Origin: Rhodospirillales bacterium
GTDB taxonomy: Bacteria > Pseudomonadota > Alphaproteobacteria > SMXQ01
NCBI GenBank assembly: GCA_024638585.1
Contig: JAHEKA010000201.1
Coordinates: 1-5,346 of the forward strand
Direction of reading: 5' to 3'
Length of the DNA: 5,346 bases
Shown here: positions 1 through 5,346 of the stretch, piece by piece
Layout of the letters: each line of letters begins with the position of its first letter
Position numbering within the stretch: position 1 is the stretch's first letter
Notes under the pieces: model-generated
Databases searched by the model: none
What the model saw: only the letters and a program-made list of their open reading frames with translations
What the model was told of the DNA's origin: nothing
Program-made: the position numbers and the translations under genes

Positions 1-985
1 AGCCCTGGTCGCGCAGTTTCGCCGGCAGGCAGTCGACCCCGCGGAGGGGAAGGTTGGAAAAGACCACCTGGCCGAGGTCGAGGGCGGTGGAAAGCCCGCA
101 CAGGATTTCGAATTCGGCATCGGGTGAGCGGTTGCCGGCCACCGGGGAATAGGCGCGGCTCGCAGACTGGTTCATCCAGGCGCGGAGCGGGCGCGCGATG
201 GGGTCGGAGGAAAACGTGAATCCGTTGATATGCGCGGGGTCGACCAGGCTCTCGATCAGAATGACGTGCACGTTGCGTGGTTGCGCCTTGCCGAGACGGC
301 GGTCGATGAAGAGATCGGCGTTCTTGACCTCGGGCCCCGCGTGCTTGGACAGTTCGGACAACCGGCGTTCGCGGACCTTGTAATTGACGGCACTGTGGAC
401 GAAGGCGGCGTACTGACCGACCAGCAAGGGCAGCGGAAAATAGTGGTGGCCCGATCCTTCCTGTCGGTCCATGCCGAACTCGGCGATGGCGTGGGGGCTC
501 ACATGATACATGCCGACCATCGGCAAGACGACGAGCCCCAGCATTCCGACGTTCAAGCGAAAATTCCAGGCCAACAGGCCGATGAGGATCACGAATGGCG
601 CGGCGAGGGCGGCGGAGACCCAAGGCCCGTAGAAGAAATAGAACTCGCGCAGCAGGGCGAGATCGCTGTATTGCGGTGTTTGACCTAGGGTATCGTACTT
701 GACCCATGCCAAAGCGTAGAGACAGGCGGCCAATGCGGTCAGCGCCGCCGCCGCCAGGACCTGGCGTTTTTGCAGGTTGAGGACGATCAGCGCGGCGCAG
801 AAAACGATCACGAAATCCAGCAGAAACATCAGGGCCGAGTACTCCGTGAAGCCCGACTGACCCCGCCAGAACACATCCAGGACGACCGTCAATGCGGCCG
901 GGAGGGCGGCAAGACCTATCCGCCGCCGGCTTTCCGGGGGCCTCGCCGACGTATCGCTTTGGACGTTTTGGCCTTTCAACAGCAT
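1..985 (-). CDS. LTA synthase-type membrane sulfatase (phosphoglycerol/phosphoethanolamine transferase-like), C-terminus beyond window
   Basis: Probably transfers a phosphoglycerol or phosphoethanolamine headgroup from a phospholipid to an envelope glycan or lipid outside the inner membrane; the acceptor cannot be told from sequence. 328 codons are visible; the family usually has about 500-750. Five hydrophobic segments lie near residues 22-40, 50-69, 75-95, 118-140 and 146-163, as in LtaS. The catalytic domain then opens with NVHVILIESLVDP, whose Glu245 matches the metal-ligand Glu of LtaS. Next comes SPVAGNRSPDAEFEILCG; by alignment to the family pattern GxTxxxEFE, Ser287 sits at the nucleophile position normally held by Thr. 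The Glu-to-nucleophile spacing is 42 residues, against 45 in S. aureus LtaS. Later metal ligands (Asp/His) lie past the window edge. The ATG at 985 is chosen because AGGA lies 5 nt upstream and hydrophobic coding begins soon after. The frame is open further upstream to about 1222, but that part has no ATG and reads as non-coding. Family assignment is confident; substrate is not. Confidence 0.88.
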   Translation of the reverse strand, partial: MLLKGQNVQSDTSARPPESRRRIGLAALPAALTVVLDVFWRGQSGFTEYSALMFLLDFVIVFCAALIVLNLQKRQVLAAAALTALAACLYALAWVKYDTLGQTPQYSDLALLREFYFFYGPWVSAALAAPFVILIGLLAWNFRLNVGMLGLVVLPMVGMYHVSPHAIAEFGMDRQEGSGHHYFPLPLLVGQYAAFVHSAVNYKVRERRLSELSKHAGPEVKNADLFIDRRLGKAQPRNVHVILIESLVDPAHINGFTFSSDPIARPLRAWMNQSASRAYSPVAGNRSPDAEFEILCGLSTALDLGQVVFSNLPLRGVDCLPAKLRDQG

Positions 986-1302
986 GGAGATCCTGACAAA
1001 CCAATGCAGGGGACGCTCGTGCGTGAGCCATCCCGGTGTGGCCCGGTCACAACCACGGCCGCGGCCGGGGTCCGATCTGGGCGCGGCGGGACGGAAACCA
1101 TGGCATGGACTCCTCAAGCTATTGGCAGTCTGGGGCTTTCGCCCGGGCTGTTCAAGGAGGACAACGAAGGGATGGATCAACCTTGAATTCGGGTCCGGGT
1201 CCGGCCAGCCCTTACCTCTACCCCGGCCGAACTAACCTTTGGGGCGCTTCGGGGCGGGGGCAGAGGCCGCCCTGGTTCGCGCCGTATCAACTCATAGACT
1301 GA

Positions 1303-1317
1303 TTAACCCGCCGTTAA
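1303..1317. promoter_or_regulatory. CtrA-like binding box (TTAA-N7-TTAA)
   Basis: The sequence TTAACCCGCCGTTAA is an exact TTAA-N7-TTAA, the core consensus of the alphaproteobacterial cell-cycle regulator CtrA. It is also an inverted repeat with TTAAC/GTTAA arms. The box is symmetric, so its orientation is ambiguous. The only supported gene it could serve is the minus-strand sulfatase, whose start is 318 bp away. No good -10 hexamer at the expected distance was found on either side. The pattern is seen directly; its role is inferred. Confidence 0.5.
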
Positions 1318-1375
1318 CCTCATGTCCGCCTTTAGCCGAGCGCGGGCACAGGGGAAGGGGCATGGCCCGCCGGCG

Positions 1376-1393
1376 GCCCCCTTAGCCCCCTTA
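1376..1393. repeat. Tandem 9-bp direct repeat, two copies
   Basis: GCCCCCTTA occurs twice in direct succession in non-coding sequence upstream of the terminator. An AAGGGGC at 1356-1362 can pair with the first copy, so a hairpin is possible, but no T-run follows. Most likely simple-sequence duplication; no function is evident. Confidence 0.6.
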
Positions 1394-1443
1394 AAGGCCC
1401 CGGCCCTGCGGATCGATGGAAATCTCCGGGGCAGACCCTCGGC

Positions 1444-1475
1444 AAAAAAAGACCGGGCCCCGGCGTGGGGCCCGG
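1444..1475 (-). terminator. Rho-independent terminator of the TctC-type gene
   Basis: On the minus strand a perfect 9-bp stem (CCGGGCCCC paired with GGGGCCCGG, + positions 1467-1475 and 1453-1461) encloses a 5-nt loop. After a 2-nt gap it is followed by seven T residues (the A-run at 1444-1450). It lies about 28 bases past the stop codon of the solute-binding protein gene, in the right orientation to end that transcript. It also insulates the downstream sulfatase gene, so the two are unlikely to share a transcript. Confidence 0.93.
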
Positions 1476-1503
1476 CCGTGAGCGGAACTGAATCGCCTAT
1501 CGC

Positions 1504-2808
1504 CTACTTGCAGTCGATCGACTTGGCCGTCGAGCGATGGCCCTGGTGGGCGATCGTGCAGGTCATGCCGGCCTTGACGGCGGAACGCTTCGCCTTCTTG
1601 CCGGCGATCGTGACCTTGGTCTTGCGGCCGGACGCCGAGACGGTCACCTTGCCGTCCTTGCCCTTGAAGGAAATCCGCCGCCCCTTGCGCTTGACGCCGG
1701 CGACCTTGACGGTCTCGGTCACGACCGGGATCTTGACCTTGACGATCTTGGTCTTGGCCGTGCTGTTGATGGCGGTCAGCGCCTCCTTCACGACGCTCGG
1801 CGGGGTGGCGTAAATGCTCTTGATGATCTTCTCGATCTCCTCGCCCTTGACCACGTCGATATCGAGCCGCACCTTCTTGGCCCCCTCCAGGAAGGCTTTG
1901 TCCTTGGTGGTGGCGATAAAGCTCGTGCGCAGGGCCTTGAGCACGTCCCCGGACAGGCCCGGCGGTCCGACATAGGGCCTGGACATGGCGGAGTTCGAGA
2001 ACAGCAGGTTGAGAATTTGGCGGTCCTTCTGGTTCTTCGCCAGGTCGGTGATCACCGGAACATGCTTCAGGGTCGGATAGGACCGCAGACTGAGCTGGAT
2101 GAAAGGCACGATCTTCTTCTCCTCCCACCACTGGGAGGCGATCGCCTTGATGCTGTCGACCGACCAGCAGCGCCCGTCGACCTCACGCCGCTCCATGGCG
2201 AGGTTGACGACGGTGCCGTGGGGATAGCCGGAATAGACCTCGATCTTGGTGTCGAGAAGGTTATTCATGACCCGGGGCGCCTGGGAGGACAGATTGCCGA
2301 AATGGGTGCCGCCCATCTTCAGCCCCTTGGTCTTGACGTCGTCGAAGGTCTTGATGCCCGAGGCGTGCCAGGCGACGCAGACGCCGTAATAGCTGTTGAC
2401 GCTGCCGATCCACGACATTTTGGTGAGGTCGTATTTGAAGTTTTTCCTTTCCTCGGCCGAAGACAGGAGCGGCGTGGTCGACGCCGCCTCGCGGTAAGAG
2501 GCGAGCACCTCGGTGCCGTCCTTCTTGCCCACGTTATAGAGATAGTTGAGTGCCACCACGCCGCTGGCGCCCTGTTTGTGCTTGACCAGCATCCTGGGTT
2601 TCCCCGGGATATGCGCGGGCCAGACCTTGGCCACCGTGCGCGCATAGGCCGCATAGCCGCCGCCGGGGCTGGCCGACACGTAAAGCGTGACACGCTTGCC
2701 GGAAAAATCGGCGGCACTGGCGGCCAGCGGCGCCGCGGCGGCAAAGACGATTGCGCCGAGACCCGGCGCCCAGGTCTTACTCAGATATTTGCTTTGAAGC
2801 GTACCCAT
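1504..2808 (-). CDS. TctC/Bug-family periplasmic solute-binding protein with basic C-terminal extension
   Basis: Predicted periplasmic receptor of a tripartite tricarboxylate transporter (TTT), capturing a small organic acid; the ligand is unknown. It is 434 aa, against about 320 for the family. Residues 1-32 form a signal peptide ending ASA|AD. Residues about 35-345 match the family: VTLYVSASPGGGYAAYAR is the N-terminal strand and Gly-rich ligand loop, with later blocks such as SWIGSVN, the motif NLAMERREVDGRC and RPYVGPPG. Residues about 349-434 are an extension with 24 Lys/Arg and only 3 Asp/Glu. It looks beta-rich (KVTVSASGRKTKVTIAGKK) and ends with GMTC and IDC, so Cys417 and Cys433 could form a disulfide. 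The ATG at 2808 is chosen because AGGGAGG lies 5 nt upstream and the signal peptide starts there; the open frame runs further up to 2931 without support. No tctA or tctB lies in the window. A strong terminator follows. Receptor assignment is firm; the role of the tail is unknown. Confidence 0.92.
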   Translation of the reverse strand: MGTLQSKYLSKTWAPGLGAIVFAAAAPLAASAADFSGKRVTLYVSASPGGGYAAYARTVAKVWPAHIPGKPRMLVKHKQGASGVVALNYLYNVGKKDGTEVLASYREAASTTPLLSSAEERKNFKYDLTKMSWIGSVNSYYGVCVAWHASGIKTFDDVKTKGLKMGGTHFGNLSSQAPRVMNNLLDTKIEVYSGYPHGTVVNLAMERREVDGRCWSVDSIKAIASQWWEEKKIVPFIQLSLRSYPTLKHVPVITDLAKNQKDRQILNLLFSNSAMSRPYVGPPGLSGDVLKALRTSFIATTKDKAFLEGAKKVRLDIDVVKGEEIEKIIKSIYATPPSVVKEALTAINSTAKTKIVKVKIPVVTETVKVAGVKRKGRRISFKGKDGKVTVSASGRKTKVTIAGKKAKRSAVKAGMTCTIAHQGHRSTAKSIDCK

Positions 2809-3157
2809 TACCACCTCCCTGAATTCGTTTGTTAGGGATCGGCCTCGGTATAGGGGTCCGATCCGGTTACACGCGTGTTCATGGTGGAATCTCGGACGCC
2901 TCAAGCCTACAGCATGGGCAGATTGATGCAAGGCAACTCCCTCAATGAGGTGTGCCGCACCACGGTTTTCCGGTCGGTTGGCCGCCCCCGCCCCCTGCGC
3001 GAAGACGGAGGTTGCATGGATCGCCGCAAGGGCACGGCAGGGAAAGGCCAGACGGGCGCGGCGCGGACCGGCCGAAATGAGGTTAGAATCGAGAAAAGTC
3101 TGTCTTATTGCCGTGGTCCGGGAGGCGGGAGATGATCGGCCCTCCTAGGACGCCAGA
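2809..3157. other. 349-bp intergenic region (promoter side of the TctC gene, 3' side of the Sel1-protease gene)
   Basis: The left part holds the ribosome binding site (AGGGAGG, 2814-2820) and a dyad around a -10-like hexamer (2836-2864) for the minus-strand TctC gene. The right part follows the stop codon of the Sel1-protease gene. A 5-bp GGAGG/CCTCC pairing there has no T-run after it, so I do not call an intrinsic terminator. Short + strand frames between 2875 and 3148 are Arg/Gly-rich, low in complexity, and look non-coding. Confidence 0.6.
2836..2864 (-). promoter_or_regulatory. Inverted repeat over a candidate -10 element upstream of the TctC gene
   Basis: GGATCGG (2836-2842) and CCGATCC (2858-2864) form a perfect 7-bp dyad around a 15-nt centre. 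On the minus strand the centre contains TATACC (2852-2847), a plausible -10, which would give a leader of roughly 30 nt before the ATG at 2808. No good -35 hexamer lies 16-18 nt upstream. The dyad could be an operator for a repressor or ligand-responsive regulator, or a hairpin in the mRNA leader. The repeat is seen; its function is inferred. Confidence 0.4.
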
Positions 3158-4882
3158 TCACTCCGGGCCATAGCCATAGCATTTGATCAGGACACTGTTC
3201 CGTTTCGCCAGTTTGGCGCGCTCCCGAATTGGGACCGGGCGGGCCTTCTTTTCATCGAATGCGTAATTGGGCGTATGGAATGCATCGATCATCCTTCGCA
3301 GAAGCGAGGTCTTCACCCCGAAATTCAGATTCTGGGGCACCTTTGAACCGATGAGGATTTTGAGGCTGTTGGAATGAACCGCAATGACACGCCCTTTCTC
3401 ATCGTAGACCGCGCTGCCTGAGCTCCCGGGCTGGGTGGGCGCCGAATACTGGATCAATCGCTTGTTGTCGCCGAGCCCCGCATGGGCATTGAGGATGCCT
3501 CGGGTAAAGACGCCATCCTTCGAAAGGGTACCGTAATAGGGGTAACCGTACATCGACACCGGCTCGCCCAGGGCGGCCTCACTCGCGGGGCCGATTGCGG
3601 CGATGCCGTGCGTGAAGGTCTGGCCTCTGCCCACACGGACCTGCAGCAGCGCAAGGTCCACGTCCTTACGCGCGCCGATGATCGCCACATCCTGCCAATC
3701 GCGCCCGCGGTAGCGGACGGCCAGTTTCTCACAGCCATTGGTGACGTGTTCGTTGGTGACGACCCAATGAGACAGGTTGACGAAGAAGCCCGTCCCCGTG
3801 CTGTTCATTCTGAGCTTCTTGCGCGATGACGAAATACTTCCCAGCTTCTTGGCGCGCGCCTTCGCGCGCCTGACAGCGCCGGTGGGCATCCTTTTTTCGA
3901 TGCGATTGCGCGCCGAGACCGCCCGGTTGGATCCACGCCGTGCGGCCACGTTGTACCACGCATGGGCTAGGATGAGATTTGGTCTCCCCTTGATCTTGCC
4001 GACGGCACCTTTCTCATAGGCCAAACCCATGTTGAAGGCAGCGGCAGAACTTCCCTGCTCGGCGGCTTTGCGGAACCAGAACGCTGCCTTCTGGGGGGCT
4101 GTCGTCCTGAGAGCTTTCGGCACACCCTTCCTTCTCCAATACATGACACCCAGCGGATTATAGAGAGACTTGGCGCCTTGCCCGGCTGCGACCGTCCCCC
4201 AGTAGAGCGCCTTCTCGTCGTTGCGGGGGACGCCGTCGCCCTTGGTATAGGCATGGTACAGGTCTGCCTGGGCGGGACGGTGGCCGGAGACCGCGGCCCG
4301 ACGGAGGAAGGCAATGTGCCGTCTTTTATCAGCCTGTTTGCCAGACCTATACCGCTTGGCGAGCAGATACTGCGCGTGGACGGATCCTTGCCGGGCGGAT
4401 GTGTGCAGCTCACGGAGTCCTCTTTTGAGGTCCTTTCGAGTTCCCCTGCCTTCGATCAGCATCTTGCCGGCATGATACCGCGCCGCGGCGTGGCCAAGTC
4501 TGGCCGCCTTTTGGAAATGATCGAACGCGCGCCCCAGATCCTTTGGAAGTCCATGCCCCGTGAGGTGGCCCAGCCCATACATATACAGCGATTCACTGAT
4601 CGGGCGCCGCCGGCTGTAAGCCAGCCATCTTCTCGCGTTGGCGATATTCTGGGGCACTCCATAACCGCGAAAATGAGCGCCGAACAGGAGAAAAGCCGCA
4701 CGGGCGTCGCCGCCTTTCGCCGCGCGTTCCAATCGCGCGATGCCGCCTTTCACATCCCCCCTCAGGATTGTATCAAGGCCGGGCGCACTGACCTCGTATG
4801 CCGCCGCACTCCCTGAAGCGACGATGTGCAAGCCCAGCGCACCGGCAGCGATCATCTCCCGCCCACACAACTTCCAAGTCAT
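3158..4882 (-). CDS. Secreted Sel1-repeat protein with C-terminal trypsin-like serine protease domain
   Basis: 574 aa, not matched to a named gene. Residues 1-28 look like a signal peptide (hydrophobic 10-22, cleavage near SAAA|Y), so it should act in the periplasm or outside. About seven Sel1-like repeats follow between residues 58 and 318, each near 35-41 aa with the A..G.GV..D...A..W/F.KAA..G pattern. These form alpha-solenoid scaffolds for protein contacts. A basic linker (about 318-360) leads to a trypsin-like (S1C/DegP-like) fold. The triad is visible: His379 in VVTNEHV, Asp409 in DVDLALLQV and Ser488 in QPGSSGSAV. There is no PDZ domain. Cys384 and Cys568 could pair. The ATG at 4882 is preferred over an in-frame GTG at 4888, because GGGAGG lies 8 nt before the ATG but only 2 nt before the GTG. 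GC is visibly lower than in the TctC gene. Likely role: a periplasmic protease whose partners are picked by the repeats (inference). Confidence 0.88.
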   Translation of the reverse strand: MTWKLCGREMIAAGALGLHIVASGSAAAYEVSAPGLDTILRGDVKGGIARLERAAKGGDARAAFLLFGAHFRGYGVPQNIANARRWLAYSRRRPISESLYMYGLGHLTGHGLPKDLGRAFDHFQKAARLGHAAARYHAGKMLIEGRGTRKDLKRGLRELHTSARQGSVHAQYLLAKRYRSGKQADKRRHIAFLRRAAVSGHRPAQADLYHAYTKGDGVPRNDEKALYWGTVAAGQGAKSLYNPLGVMYWRRKGVPKALRTTAPQKAAFWFRKAAEQGSSAAAFNMGLAYEKGAVGKIKGRPNLILAHAWYNVAARRGSNRAVSARNRIEKRMPTGAVRRAKARAKKLGSISSSRKKLRMNSTGTGFFVNLSHWVVTNEHVTNGCEKLAVRYRGRDWQDVAIIGARKDVDLALLQVRVGRGQTFTHGIAAIGPASEAALGEPVSMYGYPYYGTLSKDGVFTRGILNAHAGLGDNKRLIQYSAPTQPGSSGSAVYDEKGRVIAVHSNSLKILIGSKVPQNLNFGVKTSLLRRMIDAFHTPNYAFDEKKARPVPIRERAKLAKRNSVLIKCYGYGPE

Positions 4883-4890
4883 CGGCACAG

Positions 4891-4896
4891 CCTCCC
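4891..4896 (-). promoter_or_regulatory. Ribosome binding site deciding the start of the Sel1-protease gene
   Basis: GGGAGG on the minus strand is 8 nt from the ATG at 4882 but only 2 nt from the in-frame GTG at 4888. This spacing favours the ATG and a 574-residue product. Confidence 0.7.
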
Positions 4897-5141
4897 GAAC
4901 GCTCTCTCATGACCCGGTCCGATCAAGGCCATTTCTCGCCATAGATGCCGAGTTCCTGGCCCGGGAAAATCATACGAGATTGCCTCTTCGCGGAAAAGAG
5001 CGTGCGCCACCTTCCAGGATTCTGCCTCCCAGGCCGAAGCTTTGCCACCAAGCGGGTGGATAAGGGTTACAAGCCTTGCGACAATGACGCGATAACAAGG
5101 TCCGAGTTGCATCCCTTTGGAAACGGTTTGGACGCACCATC

Positions 5142-5147
5142 AGGAGG
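5142..5147 (+). promoter_or_regulatory. Ribosome binding site of the OCD-family gene, long spacing
   Basis: AGGAGG precedes the ATG at 5161 by 13 nt, longer than the usual 5-9. The purine-rich AGAAG in between may contribute. The next in-frame ATG (codon 15) would cut into the conserved N-terminus, so 5161 is kept as the start. Confidence 0.6.
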
Positions 5148-5160
5148 AAACCAGAAGAAA

Positions 5161-5346
5161 ATGCTGATCATCAACAACGAAGACACGGCGAAACTCCTGT
5201 CGATGGGGGACGCGATCGACGCCCTTGATCAGGCGTACCGCGATCTCGTCACCACCGAGGCCGTGTGCAAGCCGCGGACGGACATCCAGATCCCGACCAA
5301 GAAGGAGGGGAAGGTCTACCAGTGGAGCAGCGTCGAGGGCGGCTCC
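5161..5346 (+). CDS. Ornithine cyclodeaminase / mu-crystallin family protein, N-terminal fragment
   Basis: 62 codons are visible; the family usually has about 310-370 residues, so most of the gene lies beyond the right edge. The N-terminus matches the family: a beta-strand start (MLIINNEDTAKLLSMGDAID), an amphipathic helix (ALDQAYRDLVTTEAV), then PRTDIQIP and YQWSSVEGG. Arg39 in PRTD fits the Arg that contacts the substrate carboxylate in ornithine cyclodeaminase. The NAD-binding Rossmann domain is not in the window. Members convert ornithine to proline, or act as NAD(P)-dependent imine reductases or amino acid dehydrogenases, so the exact reaction cannot be assigned. The enzyme is presumably cytoplasmic. 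It is divergent from the Sel1-protease gene and shows no evident functional link to it. Confidence 0.85.
   Translation, partial: MLIINNEDTAKLLSMGDAIDALDQAYRDLVTTEAVCKPRTDIQIPTKKEGKVYQWSSVEGGS

Larger units (their letters stand above)
986..1443. other. 458-bp intergenic region without a convincing gene
   Basis: This lies between the start of the sulfatase gene and the terminator of the TctC gene. Open frames cross it on both strands, but none has a family-like protein or a convincing start. It holds a CtrA-like box (1303-1317), a doubled GGGTCC (1191-1202), a tandem 9-bp repeat (1376-1393), and an isolated AAGGAGG at 1154-1160 followed 11 nt later by a four-codon ORF (1172-1186). No clear sigma70 promoter for the sulfatase gene was found. 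No signature of SRP RNA, tmRNA, RNase P RNA or a tRNA was recognised. Confidence 0.6.
4883..5160. promoter_or_regulatory. Divergent intergenic region between the Sel1-protease and OCD-family genes
   Basis: This 278-bp region must hold promoters for both diverging genes, but neither is clear. On the + strand GATAAC (5091-5096) resembles a -10, with a poor -35 (TTACAA, 5067-5072) 18 nt before it. A 77-codon minus-strand frame (5112-4879) overlaps the protease ATG by ATGA, but lacks a proper ribosome binding site and is not called as a gene. Confidence 0.35.

Noticed and set aside
230..688. 152-codon + strand frame within the sulfatase region
   Set aside because: It lies opposite conserved sulfatase motifs and transmembrane segments, and its product shows no family resemblance.
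1133..1144. Small hairpin GGGC-TTTC-GCCC
   Set aside because: A 4-bp stem without a T-run is too weak to call a terminator or RNA element.
770..1186. 138-codon + strand frame crossing the sulfatase start
   Set aside because: It starts with TTG, is antisense to transmembrane coding, and has no ribosome binding site or recognisable domain.
1322..1813. 163-codon + strand frame just after the CtrA-like box
   Set aside because: The ATG lies only 4 nt past the box with no ribosome binding site. The frame passes through the terminator and antisense to the TctC 3' end, with no family match.
1391..2131. 246-codon minus-strand frame overlapping the TctC gene in another frame
   Set aside because: It has an Arg/Gln/Gly-rich low-complexity product, runs through the terminator, and lies in an alternate frame of a well-supported gene.
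1537..2835. 432-codon + strand open frame opposite the TctC gene
   Set aside because: It is antisense to a gene with clear family motifs, signal peptide, ribosome binding site and terminator. Its product is Asp/Gly/Leu/Arg-rich with no domain pattern, as expected for the complement of GC-rich codons.
2875..3148. Small + strand frames in the 2809-3157 gap
   Set aside because: The Arg/Gly/Pro-rich products lack ribosome binding sites or motifs and sit in ordinary intergenic sequence.
3118..3157. Possible terminator after the Sel1-protease gene
   Set aside because: Only a 5-bp GGAGG/CCTCC pairing with a long loop is present, and no T-tract follows.

Overview
The window reads as a high-GC alphaproteobacterial chromosome segment. 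This is inferred from roughly 60-67% GC, the gene families present, and an exact CtrA-type box (TTAA-N7-TTAA) at 1303-1317. Four protein genes can be supported. Two are cut by the window edges. No tRNA, rRNA, CRISPR array, insertion sequence or phage gene was seen.

Layout from left to right. (1) complement(<1..985) is the N-terminal two thirds or so of an LTA-synthase-type membrane sulfatase (phosphoglycerol or phosphoethanolamine transferase superfamily). It has five hydrophobic segments followed by the start of the extracytoplasmic catalytic domain. (2) 986-1443 has no convincing gene. It carries the CtrA-like box and small direct repeats. (3) 1444-1475 is a textbook intrinsic terminator for the next gene. 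(4) complement(1504..2808) is a secreted TctC/Bug-type solute-binding protein with an unusual, very basic C-terminal extension of about 86 residues. (5) 2809-3157 is its promoter region, with a 7-bp dyad around a -10-like hexamer. (6) complement(3158..4882) is a secreted protein that joins about seven Sel1-like repeats to a C-terminal trypsin-like serine protease domain with a complete His-Asp-Ser triad. (7) 4883-5160 is a divergent intergenic region. (8) 5161..>5346 is the start of an ornithine cyclodeaminase/mu-crystallin family enzyme on the + strand.

The three minus-strand genes are separated by about 350-520 bases, and one gap holds a strong terminator, so they look like separate transcription units rather than an operon. 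All three act in or outside the inner membrane: envelope polymer modification, solute capture, and periplasmic proteolysis with scaffolding. Nothing in the sequence ties them into one pathway. The solute-binding protein has no membrane permease genes (tctA/tctB) beside it here. The most distinctive items are the basic tail on the TctC protein, the Sel1-protease fusion, and a Ser where the LtaS family normally has its Thr nucleophile. I see no clear evidence of a wholly new multi-gene system.
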